From the NCBI GenBank assembly GCA_009667805.1, contig CM019075.1, positions 15,751,493 through 15,815,492 of the forward strand: 64,000 nucleotides of DNA, written 5' to 3'. Positions 54,316 through 64,000 of this stretch are shown piece by piece (position 1 is the first letter of the stretch; every line of letters starts with the position of its first letter). The notes beneath the pieces are model-generated. The model had not been told where the DNA came from. It searched no databases and saw nothing but the letters and a program-made list of their open reading frames with translations. Source of the DNA: Leptobrachium leishanense (Eukaryota > Chordata > Amphibia > Anura > Megophryidae). The translations under genes were made by a program, and so were the position numbers.

Positions 54316-54815
54316 ACATGTGCTTAGAGTGCATGAGGCTTGCATAGGATTTATTGCGCCGCCTGTGTGTTTCATCTTTAAAATGCTGCAATTGGTGATG
54401 TGTATTTACTAGAGTACAAGGAAAGCATGCTTTACAGTCTGCCTAATGTCTAGGTGCAAAGATTCTCACCCCTAAATGACATGTGCTCGCAGCAGGGATC
54501 TCAAACTCTGGTGCCCCTGATGTTTTTGAACTACAACTCCCAGGATTCCCTCGCCATGTATTGCATTGAAATCATCCTGGGACTTGTAGTCCAAATCATG
54601 TTGGGGGGCCGTGAGTTTGAGACCCCTGGCATACTATGCATGAGGCTTGCATAGGATTTTTTGCGCCGCCTGTGTTTTTCCTTCTTTAAAATGCTGCAAT
54701 GGGTGATGTGGATTTTCTAGCTTACAAGGAAAGTATGCTTTACAGTCTGCCTAATGTCTAGGTGCAAAGATTCTCACCCCTAAATAACATGTGCTTACAG
54801 CAGGGCTCTCAAACG
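54316..54815. repeat. Direct duplication of about 180 bp with about 320-bp spacing
   Basis: 'gcatgaggcttgcataggat...tctcacccctaaatgacatgtgct' (54331-54490) recurs at 54639-54800 with about 90% identity. The second copy keeps only the first bases of the MITE that follows the first copy, so the duplication came after the MITE. Confidence 0.85.
54493..54628. mobile_element. 136-bp MITE with CAGGGATCTCAAACTC termini
   Basis: Ends CAGGGATCTCAAACTC and, in reverse complement, CAGGGGTCTCAAACTC: a 15/16 inverted repeat typical of small hAT-derived MITEs. The centre contains the palindromic words 'ctacaactcccaggat' and 'atcctgggacttgtag'. Confidence 0.85.
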
Positions 54816-56032
54816 GAGTAAACAACAGGTGTTAATTAGTGTTTGGAAATAACATGTGCTTCTAATGAGTCTGGTCTCATGAATTTGATACATTGCCTGC
54901 AGACTGGATGTGGCTCCTGCACATGTATGAACACTGTGCTTCTGAATTCTAAGTAAGTGTTCATTTCTACTACATTTTCCTCTTATATGTTGTTTAACCC
55001 CTTAAGTACCAGGGCTCTGTAAAGCCAATCATTAATGATGTAGATGTTACGTCATTTGTCATCAAGGGCTTAATAAAATCTTTATCACACTCCTTAGATT
55101 TAAACGTAATATTCCAGTATTAGTATGTCATGTACCTCTCCCGAAGGGCCTATGTGAGCATACAATTATTATTGTGTTAGATCTATAGTTTTGGTGCAAG
55201 CGCGGTGGAAGGGCTTGCTGCTTCTGCATTAGTAACACAACACAACACAACGTGAACATGTCTATCATAAAGCGTACAAGCTGAGTCCCTAGAGTCTCTG
55301 ACTATCCATTGTCATATATACCTTGCTTTATACATATAATACATTCCCTCATCTAACAGGATAGTAGCCAGTCCCTGTGCATTTTAACCCCTTAAGGGTG
55401 GCTAGGTGTCATGTGTGGGTCTCTGATGGCGATATTTCTATACATCCTACAAATCCGCCACTTCACGGGCAGGTTATGGGGACCTCCTAGGCACGATATT
55501 TGAAGGAATTTTTCGTTTTTATTTTTAACCCTTACTTTAAGGAAAACTCACTGTTCCTTTAAAAACGTCTTTTTTTAAAACTTTTTGTCCTTGTTTCCTG
55601 TTCCCCAGGGCACTACCCGGACCCCATACACCTTTTATGGCAAATATCTAGAATATATGCCCTCTTGCAGGGCACTCTAAAAATCTAACTTTTGAGTCCC
55701 ATTGACTTGCATGGAGTTCGGTTCTTGTTCGCGTTCGAACTCGTACTTTTGAAATTGTTCGAGTTCGAATGCGAACTGAACACGGGGGGTGTTCAGCTCA
55801 TCCCTAGTCTGAAAGTCCTTAGACTCTGCAAGGCGTTGTTATATTATCTTTCCTTTAGAGCAGATCTGGCTATTCTAAAGACCGGTCTTTCAGAATAGGG
55901 CTGCTGTATATCGTGCAGGGTCTCTGGCCTAGCCTGTCCACTCTGTATTCTAGGCATATTGGGGCTTTCCTGTACACCAGTACCTCACCTTGGCGTATGC
56001 AAGGTGCCCTCCCTGTGACTGATCGTGACACA

Positions 56033-57540
56033 GGGCAGGTCATGTGACCACAGGCCAGATCAGCCACAGGGAATCCAGGAGCAGAGAGCCTGGAATGTCT
56101 AGCCCAGAACACCTCAAGAGCTGGCCTGGATCGCTCTCACCACCAAGGGGCCTGGTTGAAATGTGGAACCATGACAACCTGCCTCTCAGGTGTCATTACT
56201 CCAGCATCACTCCAGAACATTTTGGTGCAGAAGAACCAACACAAACTAATCTAAGAGCAGATAGCAGTATTTAAGTCATCTCCATGTTTGGTATGGCGCT
56301 ATGTCATGCTCTGTTACCTGAGTGTGTCATTTATATTGTCTTTGCTTATTATGTGTACCGATTTGGATTGTTTTGACCTTAAGAAAATAATTAAAGTACT
56401 AAACACACTACACAAGAAGATCCAGGTGAAAAAATATAGCAATATAAATTCCATGCGAATGATAAAGAATTACCTTTCCAATCACATTTTTTACAATTTT
56501 TAATTCAAACCACTTTCTCACTTTGCCAGGTGTCACTTTTTTATCGACCCCAGCTCACAGAGAGAACCAAACAGAACTAGGAAAACTTTATACCAGTTCT
56601 TGTAATGACCAAGCTAAAAAATCCCACTAAGGGAAAGGGAAATAGGGAAGGATAGAGCACAACAGGAAAAAGCTAAAGCTGAGGTTTGGGATACTGAAGA
56701 CAGCATAAACAATATAAAGAAGTGAATGGTCGGGATAAGAGAGATCAGCAAGGTCAAGTCAATTCCAAAAGATATGTAATTGCTGGTAAAAGGTATAAAA
56801 TATAAAACACAACTTTTAATAAATGTAAAAGAACTTTTCACAAATAAACTAGATGCTAGAGAGCAATACATGCTCATCTTGTAGATTAGCTGGACAAGAA
56901 ACAACAAAATGAAAAATAAGAAAACAAAAAATTCATAAAAATAGTGACAAAACAATAATATGGCAGGGAGCAGAAGGACTCCAAATTGTATCGTGATACC
57001 ACACTCTAGTCCCTAAAGAGTAGAAATCTCCTCAATAAGTAAGAAACTAGAACGCGATTCTAAATAAAATTAAAAAATGTGATTAAAAAGGTTATTCTTT
57101 ACCATCAGCGTTGAAGCCCTCCCGCGCACTGTACCAGTGTCTTCCTTTGTTCTCAATGTCTTTATTTTAGTGAATGCAAGAATATTTCAGATTAAACAAA
57201 TCAATGATTGTTTGATCCCACACAATAACTGGTAGGGTTCAGAATTCAACAAACCGCTGTGCCATGTTCTACAGCAAACCCAAGATGGTGCAGATAGTGG
57301 TGGTTTACCATCAAAAGATGAGTGCAAATGGTTCAGGGGGGTTTGGAGAGGAGGAACTTTTTGCCATTTTAGGTCTGACATTACATGGTAAGAGTTAATA
57401 ATGAATTAAAAATGAAGTTAAATCTTATATAATGTTTGGTGAGTACAGAAATAGAGATATTAGTTGGGGGGATGACGTATAACCCCCTCTTAATTTCAAC
57501 CAACATGACCTTTTAAGGGAATAACTGTCACACTCTGGAG
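56033..57540. other. No feature recognised
   Basis: About 1.5 kb, partly AT-rich, with no domain-like frame and no array. Confidence 0.45.
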
Positions 57541-57554
57541 GTGTGACCCTCGGG

Positions 57555-57625
57555 GTATAATAACGTTTCAAGACTGTAGAGTTGTGAGCGTCAATTGCAG
57601 AAACGAAAAAGACCTGCACCCGGAG
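57555..57625 (+). promoter_or_regulatory. Putative core promoter and 5' UTR of the signal-peptide exon
   Basis: 'ggggtataataacg' (57552-57565) could act as a TATA box about 65 bases before the ATG. 'gaaacgaaaaa' at 57600-57610 resembles an interferon-regulatory-factor half-site pair, though with one-base rather than two-base spacing. Both are weak motifs. Confidence 0.3.
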
Positions 57626-57698
57626 ATGGACTGGGTCACCCTGGTTAAAGTTGTCCTGTTATTGGTCCTGATCCACAGGGCACCAGCTCTGGTAACCG
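57626..57698 (+). CDS. Candidate first exon encoding a signal peptide
   Basis: ATG at 57626, then MDWVTLVKVVLLLVLIHR and APALVT: a charged/polar N-terminus, a hydrophobic core of about 10 residues and a small-residue cleavage region, 24 codons in all. The exon ends in ACCG followed by the donor GTATGTGAG, splitting a glycine codon after its first base (phase 1). Signal exons ending in phase 1 are the rule for immunoglobulin-superfamily and MHC-type genes. No convincing second exon lies in the next 6 kb, so the gene may continue beyond the window or be dead. A chance frame cannot be excluded. Confidence 0.5.
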
Positions 57699-57699
57699 G

Positions 57700-59420
57700 T
57701 ATGTGAGCATTTATTATGATAGTTTGATAAATTAGAAGAAAATCTATTATGGCTTTTTTTGAAAATAAGTGAGAAATATATATTCACATAGTTCAAATAA
57801 TTATTATTTTCTTGGTAGAGCCCATACTCTTTGTCCTTACACGTGATAAGTGCATATGTTAAGCTATTGTTAATTTTTTTATTACTTAAAGTACTGTTTA
57901 GTTTAAAGTTAAATTTATGAAATTATATTACTTGAACATTTTATTATTAAAAAACAATTTTTAAAATCATGAATCTCTTTTCTCAGTATTGCTTTTAAAA
58001 TGAGAATTGTGATTATTAATGACATGTAAATGCATCTTAAATGTGATTTGTTAAGATTGCTCCTTTAGATCTGGCAATTCTGCATTGATTGCAACAATTA
58101 TAGAATTTATCGCATTGAGAGGAAACTTTAAAGAAATACAATTCTTGCATTTTTTAAGTAAAAGAAAGCATTTTTCCTATTTTGTAATTCGATTTTAAAA
58201 ATGAATTATAAGTTATATTGTTAATTATAAGTGTATATTTTGCATACAAAGAAATTAATATGAATGTCAACCTTTATTTCTCGTTTTTTATTCATGTTAA
58301 GAGGAGATGACTGTGTTTTTTAAAATGATATTTCCTTCAAATATAGGTATTTAATTTAGACAGAAATATAGACAATTATGACTGAGTATTGATCCCAGAC
58401 TTCTTCATAGGGAGCTTTTTGCAAAACAGTAAATAATGAGGAGAATCACAACCTTGATAGAAAGTGATACTATTTATGTATAAGTAAATCCATACACTAT
58501 GGTTTTTACGCATTTTCTATCAAACAAATCTTTTATGATTGCTTCATTCTTATTGAATTTACCCTGATATCACGCTACCCAGCTGTGTATAATTATTATA
58601 AAAGTCAGTGTATCTTCCAATTTACAGTATCAGCAAACCGATGGACTCAGGACTCGGGTCTGATCCAGTAGGATCTGTTATTAGGGCATACAGCAGTATG
58701 ATTCAGCAGTGCACAGGAGCTATTCTCAAGAGAAGCACTAATAATATAACATTTATTCTTACATCAATAACAACAATTAGAACATCATCTAACTTTATTA
58801 CATTATAACCAATATTAACTGACCTTAATAATGAATGCTCCTTTTTGTCAGGGAGAAAAGACATCATGAGCCTCGTGAGGTTGCGGGTAGCATCTTCTGG
58901 AGTCCATAGTGCTATGTGGAGACCAAAGAGAGCCCTCTATGAGATCGATTCACCCAGAATTGATATATATATATATATTTATATCGTGCCTATATCAATT
59001 TTAACACTCTTATCAATAACCAAAATTACAATTTAATATGATTTAAGTATATATATAACAGTCGCCTGTGTATTAAAATGTAATTTCTGAGTTTTTAATA
59101 ATGTGACGTTATAATGCTCATGTAACACCAGCAATTCTCTACATTTTGAGTGAAAAAAATAATACAGGCATAATTAATAGCAGCCAGCAAATTACTTAAA
59201 ATACATATTCATATATTTATATTTTATTTAAGACAAAATTATAATCGATTGGTTGCTGTTTTTTATTTGAAGCGTATTAGTGTGTTTAAATGCTTTCCTG
59301 CTATGATGCCATGCAGGTAACATTGCTGTGAGTTAGGGGCTTGCAACTTACTCATGGACACAATGGTCATCTGCTTCCCTGGTGTTCCGCCTTTTAGCCA
59401 TAAAGCCACGTTTTATCTGT
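57700..59420. other. Very AT-rich stretch; no exon accepted
   Basis: Would be intron if the exon at 57626 is real. Acceptor-like sites at 58626 and 58853 lead into short frames that meet stops in the required phase. Confidence 0.45.
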
Positions 59421-59426
59421 ATGTGA

Positions 59427-59881
59427 TGTATAGCGTCAGGGTTTGGTGTACTGGGACTGGGTGAAGGTATGCACAGGCAGACGCTGGCGTAAGGTCCCAT
59501 CAGGGGTTTATTATATTAAATCCAGGTAACGTAGTAGAATGATATGCTGTAGATGGGAATCTGAAGTCATGGAGTGGAGCAAGGTAGGAAAAGGGCTGGT
59601 TGTTACTTAGACAAAGCAGGCAAAACTGGAAACAGGACAGAATAACAAGACACAGAGCCAATACACCAAGAACTCATGGGAGGCACGAGATGGCAGACAG
59701 GCAGGACAGGAAAGGGGGTGGCTGGACGCAGGCAGGAACACAGAGAAGGGAGCAGCAGGAGGCTTGAAGAACATGGCTGGAGGTTTGAAACTTGGGGAAC
59801 ATGTTGGAAAGAGGGGTTTGTCAGGTGCGGGCACGGGTCTGTCTGCAATTTTGCCAAGCCTCTCCCCTGGAATCCTGACAG
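59427..59881 (-). mobile_element. Probable solo LTR, minus strand
   Basis: On the minus strand it begins TGTCAGGATTCC, like the LTR at 502-1163 (TGTCAGGACC), contains a minus-strand AATAAA (59507-59515) and ends 'cctgacgctataca'. No internal region or purine tract is attached. The target duplication is unclear, so the outer edges may be off by a few bases. Confidence 0.5.
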
Positions 59882-60057
59882 TGGTTTAGGCTAGCTTGCT
59901 TGCATGGCGGTCAAATTTCATCATGGCCAAATTGATGTTTAGTGAATACCTTCCTTAGTCAGACTGGGATGACCCACCCTTTTGTACCTGTCATAAGAAA
60001 ATCATAAAGAGCTTCATTGCAAAAGTATCTTAAACAGAATATGAAAACATGTATACA

Positions 60058-60162
60058 GGTAGAACACCCCTTATCTTGAATTCTAATATCCAGAAGATGC
60101 AGATAACCGGATTTTTCGGAGCTTTCTGGATTTTAGTATTTCTGGATTAGGGGTGTTCTGGA
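60058..60162. mobile_element. Small palindromic MITE-like element
   Basis: 'agaacaccccttatcttgaa' at the left pairs with 'ttctggattaggggtgttct' at the right, and inner 'atccagaa/ttctggat' words also pair, so about 100 bp forms an imperfect hairpin. The superfamily is unknown. Confidence 0.6.
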
Positions 60163-60845
60163 TGGTCACATAGAAAATTAGTCCAGGGGACTATGGAGTC
60201 ATTACCAGCATTGTAGGATTAAACCTTCAATTTGAAATATCAAAAAAAGTGGAAAAGATGTGGCAAGTTGTATAGGTGCCTTCTGGCTTACCTGCGCCAC
60301 TTAATGCTGGTATCAAAATTTAAGACATACAAAACAAATGACTTTTATTGAATAAATCTAAAAATACAAACAATAAAATACATTAAATAGCAACCACGTG
60401 TGAAAAGAGCAACCAAACCACTACTACATAAATAGACACCACTGGTAATTGCTTATACGATTAGGTATACAGGGTGGGTTGTTTGGTAGGTCACTTTGGA
60501 ATTGGCAAAAAAACGTGTCGCTTCCTATTAATAAATATTATATCAACAAAATAGCGTCAATTTACCATTGCAACACCCCACTATTTGCAAACCGTCTTAG
60601 GTCTTAAGATGCAGCTATATATACGTATATATTACTAGGTGCTCAAATACAATTCAATTGATTATCGCCTCAGCCCTCACTTAAATTGCTTAATCTGCCA
60701 AAAAGAACAGGATCTCACCATAAATAAACCAAATAGGTTGTGGTCCGTTCTAATAGTTATATCCGAGTGTTAAGCATATGAGCGGAGGGGAGGAAGGGAA
60801 GACAGGTGCCAATAAATCAAGTAATTAAACTTATATGATTGTAGT

Positions 60846-61012
60846 CAGGCCTCAAAATTTCCACTCGCCTGCTCGCATTTGGCGAGTGGAAATTACATGA
60901 GGGCAAGTGGGAATGCAGAGGCAGGGCAGGATAAGGGGTTAGGCGGGGCAACTAGTGGCGAGTAACTCTTAAGGCCTGGCTAGTAGCTTGGGACTTGAAA
61001 TTTTGAGCCCTG
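60846..61012. mobile_element. 167-bp hAT-like MITE
   Basis: Ends CAGGCCTCAAAATTTC and, in reverse complement, CAGGGCTCAAAATTTC. A perfect 8-bp duplication ATTGTAGT lies at 60838-60845 and 61013-61020. A short hairpin 'ctcgcctgctcgcatttggcgag' lies at the left. It is the compact relative of the 3.6-kb element at 47131-50698. Confidence 0.95.
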
Positions 61013-61103
61013 ATTGTAGTGATTAATGGCACACTCCTAAGCAATGGTTATAACCAGATACACACCTCAAAAAAGTGCCGCAAACTGTAAGAACAATCTG
61101 ACC

Positions 61104-61538
61104 CTAAGGCTAGGGTCAGACGAAAGCATTTTTCCCCGCGAACGTGAAAAAGTGCGTCCGAACGCATTGACGTATTTTTTCACGGAATGCGCAAAAACGG
61201 TCAGACGACGTGCATTTTCGGGCGTGATTTTGTACGGATCGTCAATAAAACTTTTTTTGTGTCTGGACGTTATGTAGGCTGGACATTAGCAGTGTCTGAC
61301 ATCTCCTAATCACGCAAACACGCCGCTATGCCGCAGCTGCGCACTCAGTACGTCAGTACTAGCGGTTCAGCGTTCTCAAAAAAATGCGTTCAAATTCCAC
61401 TTGCGTTGCACGGCCGGACTTTTGTGCGGCCGTACATCGTATATTGGCCATCATTGCCCGTCATCTGCTGCTAGTGCGGCCGTAATTATGTGCGCCAGAA
61501 CGCACGTTAAAAGTGCGCTGGTCTGACCCCAGCCTTAG
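61104..61538. mobile_element. CpG-rich MITE with CTAAGGC termini
   Basis: 'ctaaggctagggtcagac' at the left is matched by 'gtctgaccccagccttag' at the right (inverted repeat with one mismatch). The interior is unusually rich in CG (cgcgaacgtg, acggccggac, gcggccgt) for this AT-rich neighbourhood. The target duplication is not clear. Confidence 0.75.
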
Positions 61539-61762
61539 TCTGATATGATTTCTGTGCTAGCCCTCATACAGAGACAGCCTGCATCCGCAATGAATCAAAG
61601 CCGGCGTTATAGCCCCAGTGTCTAAAAATAGACCAAAAATAAGCCCAATCATGGTCAAATACCTGGATGGTGCTGCCTACCTATAGCTAATTTAGCTCTT
61701 GAGTGCTATAGCAGACCGTGGCACACGCTGGGAGCCTCTGGTTACCCCAGTATTTGTAATGC

Positions 61763-61798
61763 TGTAAGTGTGTGTATGTGTGTGTGTGTGTGTGTGCA
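61763..61798. repeat. GT dinucleotide microsatellite
   Basis: A run of GT with one AT interruption. Confidence 0.95.
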
Positions 61799-62049
61799 TT
61801 GGTAGCTGCAGCAGGAAGAGGATTGGGCTTATCAACAGATTCATTTGAATGCTGAAATTCAGATAAATCTGAAACTCAGAATGCTCAGTTTGCTCCACCT
61901 GTATATTAGTTGATTTCGTCATCTACAGCCAAAATGTAGATCATACTCACAAAGCTGCATACACTATAAATGCATATGGTCTCAGAAAAATAATCTATTT
62001 TGCATATGATTTAATACTTCCTTCAAGGATCAAATGGTTGAAGACAAGA

Positions 62050-62212
62050 AACGTTACCACTAGCTTACACACCGATATTGCCTGGAAGGCACGTATGTAT
62101 CAATGATTGCTTTGCCCAAGGACACATACTGGAGAGGTGTTCTGTGTGGGATTTGAACCTAGGTCTCCACAGTTAGCAGAGCAGGGTGTTACCTATACCA
62201 TGTTACGTCCCA
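62050..62212 (-). mobile_element. tRNA-derived SINE
   Basis: The minus strand carries an A-box-like TGGTATAGGTAA (62189-62200) and a B box GGTTCAAATCC (62149-62159) at tRNA-like spacing. This is followed by 'ccttgggcaaagca', a segment common downstream of the tRNA part in vertebrate SINEs. It would be transcribed by RNA polymerase III if intact. The 3' end is not clearly defined. Confidence 0.7.
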
Positions 62213-62327
62213 TTTCTTGGATTTGTGTTTCTGTGACTGCCTATAATTTAGTGATTCATTTTTGTTAATGTTTAGCAAGGGATTCCCCCTCACAAGTAAT
62301 CCACAGAATGTGAAGTCTGATTTATAT

Positions 62328-62832
62328 TCCTTCTGTTAGAATTCATCCTGATCCTTCTGTTAGAATTCATCCTGATCCTTCTGTTAGAATTCATCCTGAT
62401 CATTCTGTTAGAATTCATCCCGATCCTTCTGTTAGAATTCATCCTGATCCTTCTGTTAGAATTCATCCTGATCCTTCTGTTAGAATTCATCCTGATCCTT
62501 CTGTTAGAATTCATCCTGATCCTTCTGTTAGAATTCATCCCGATCCTTCTGTTAGAATTCATCCCGATCCTTCTGTTAGAATTCATCCTGATCCTTCTGT
62601 TAGAATTCATCCTGATCCTTCTGTTAGAATTCATCCTGATCATTCTGTTAGAATTCATCCTGATCCTTCTGTTAGAATTCATCCTGATCCTTCTGTTAGA
62701 ATTCATCCTGATCATTCTGTTAGAATTCATCCTGATCCTTCTGTTAGAATTCATCCTGATCATTCTGTTAGAATTCATCCTGATCCTTCTGTTAGAATTC
62801 ATCCTGATAATTCTGTTAGAATTCATCCTTAA
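62328..62832. repeat. 24-bp minisatellite
   Basis: About 21 copies of 'cttctgttagaattcatcct' plus 'gatc', with cct/ccc and cttct/cattct variants. The minus-strand 219-codon frame (RMNSNRRI repeats) is caused by the 24-bp period. Confidence 0.96.
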
Positions 62833-64000
62833 CCAAGTCTTCATCAAGCAACTCAAATATACAATTTTGAGGTGTACATAAAATATAAAGTGGCCAGTGT
62901 AGCATGGAGCATCTGGAAGGTGGCCAGAGCACGTAAAATGTACACGCAATCGTTTATTAATAACTGGTACATATGAAATGAAAAGATTGCTCGTATGTGA
63001 ATAGGTTTGCTAATCCAAAAAAGCCTGAATTAAGAGATATAACAATAATAAAAAATATTATGAGAACAAGAAATATACTGCTAAGTTCCATGTCTTTACA
63101 CTATTTCAAGTTGGTAACGGGTAGCGTCTAAATGGAAAAATCATCTTAGCCAACATCCTTCAGTGCCTCCGTTACTGACTCCATTACAACCAGACAGTAA
63201 TTTTGCTACAAGCCTTGTAATAAGGAGCTTTTTCAGTTTCGGTTCTTGGAGTCCAAACAATACCAGCTCATTTTGAGGAGGTCGAACTACCGTAGAATAG
63301 TTCATTCCTCTTTAGGTAGACACAAATTAACATCTCCTATTATCCCCTTAACGCTGCGAGGCATGCTATGCCGTCCAGGCGGTGGGTGGACCTGAATGCC
63401 AAGAGGCGGCATAGAATGCCCCATGGCTCTCTACGGTAATAACTCCAGCCTGCCTCCCTTGCCAGTGGCTGATTGCTGTCATTGGCTGACAGCCTCTGCC
63501 AAATTAATTTTTTTGGGGGGGTGATGTCACTCACCTTTTCTCCCTTGCCATGCACTGCTCCTCCTCTTTGACTCGAACCCCTGAACCCGGATGTTCCTGA
63601 AGCTTTTCTGCGCAATTTGCTCTCTTGCGGTACTTTAGTGTGGGAACCACAAATTGCGCAGCACAACAGGACCTGCACACTTTATGTACGCAAGTTCTGC
63701 AGGACTTGAAAAGAAAGACGGATCAGAGCTCCACGCATGCGCAGGTCAGATCCATTGGCTGCCTCTCTGAGACTGCTGACTACTGCAATTGGTTTCAGAG
63801 AGGGTGACGTCAGCATGCTCTCTGCATGCTGACATCACTGATGACCGGCAACCGGGAATAACACTGGCTGCGGGTTGCGCTGGGTGAGGTGGAGGAAACT
63901 CCTCCATGTCACCCAGTGATATATTCAGATCGGGGGGAGCTGGGGAGGGTAATCCTTACATCCTGGCCACATTAGAAATGTAATAGTTCCTTTAAAGTTC
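62833..64000. other. No feature recognised
   Basis: AT-rich to about 63300, then GC-richer. No exon, array or paired terminus was identified up to the window end. Confidence 0.45.

Larger units (their letters stand above)
53828..55806. mobile_element. Non-autonomous hAT-like element (TAGGGATGAGC termini)
   Basis: The left end TAGGGATGAGCTGTTCGG and the right end (reverse complement) TAGGGATGAGCTGAACAC share 13 bases. The flanks GTCTGAAG (53820-53827) and GTCTGAAA (55807-55814) agree at 7 of 8. 'gttcgagttcgaa' palindromes are subterminal at both sides. The interior contains a module also found at 26085-26195, a tandem duplication and a smaller MITE. Confidence 0.9.
53241..56032 (+). mobile_element. 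LTR-like sequence, plus strand, split by a hAT-like element
   Basis: 53241-53827 and 55807-56032 are continuous if the hAT-like insertion is removed. A 'cctatataaagcaatggg' box at about 53393 could be a promoter. It ends 'gatcgtgacacag' near 56032. The composition (C/T-rich, 'gtctg' and 'gttcctg' words) resembles LTRs of vertebrate Gypsy elements. No internal region is attached. Confidence 0.4.

Noticed and set aside
54454..54654. 66-codon frame
   Set aside because: It spans the 136-bp MITE; the frame is accidental.
58608..59036. Two possible exons after acceptor-like sites at 58626 and 58853
   Set aside because: When joined in phase 1 to the signal exon, the first meets a stop after about 14 codons and the second also has stops. 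No domain-like sequence.
62140..62212. Functional tRNA gene
   Set aside because: A and B boxes are present, but the cloverleaf stems do not close by eye and SINE-type sequence follows.
62290..62949. 219-codon minus-strand frame with an arginine/asparagine-rich octapeptide repeat
   Set aside because: Translation of the 24-bp minisatellite; only the flanks are unique and they show no protein features.

Overview
The window comes from a vertebrate nuclear genome, most likely an anuran amphibian. The evidence is an intact single-exon olfactory receptor gene, LINEs with 3' tails of the 'gcgctatataaata' kind, L1/Tx1-like ORFs, two Ty3/Gypsy retrotransposon types and a dense load of non-autonomous hAT-like elements with 8-bp target duplications. 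The species is an inference. Nothing looks prokaryotic, so ribosome binding sites and operons do not apply.

Only two host-gene features are supported. One is an olfactory receptor on the minus strand (29814-30785) with a probable 5' UTR acceptor. The other is a candidate signal-peptide exon with a phase-1 splice donor at 57626-57698, whose partner exons I could not find. Almost everything else is mobile or satellite DNA. Most long reading frames outside the retrotransposons are artefacts of tandem repeats whose period is a multiple of three.

Layout. 1-6.9 kb: hAT-like elements, an LTR remnant, LINE tails and a GTGAGT-type array split by a hAT-like element that carries its own minisatellite. 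7-20.7 kb: a 30-bp array split by an 11.9-kb hAT-like insertion (8439-20352). That insertion holds a 37/40-bp array, itself split by a Gypsy element (9199-16743) and by another hAT-like element (17116-19828). The Gypsy element has a PNMA-like Gag and a GGGAAAC slippery site just before the gag stop. 21-29.4 kb: a family of 'ttcggt'-rich elements, one swollen by a 44-bp array with a 264-bp higher-order period, plus two L1 3' ends. 29.8-31 kb: the olfactory receptor. 31-41.2 kb: a hAT-like element and two copies of one LINE. The second LINE copy is interrupted by a young Mag-like Gypsy element with identical 128-bp LTRs. That element is in turn interrupted by an L1 ORF1-only retrocopy, and the LINE 3' end has expanded into a 39-bp array. 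41-51 kb: further hAT-like elements, an L2-like LINE, a Tc1-like fragment, and a 3.6-kb hAT-like element filled by about 2.4 kb of a 27-bp array resembling tandem 3' splice sites. 52-64 kb: LTR-like sequence, hAT-like and other MITEs, the signal-peptide exon, a solo LTR, a tRNA-derived SINE and a 24-bp array.

The main theme is nested insertion. Target duplications, and in one case a paralogous empty site, give a relative order of events, and most minisatellites sit inside a mobile element. No repeat-library or protein search was possible, so family names rest on visible motifs, termini and target duplications.
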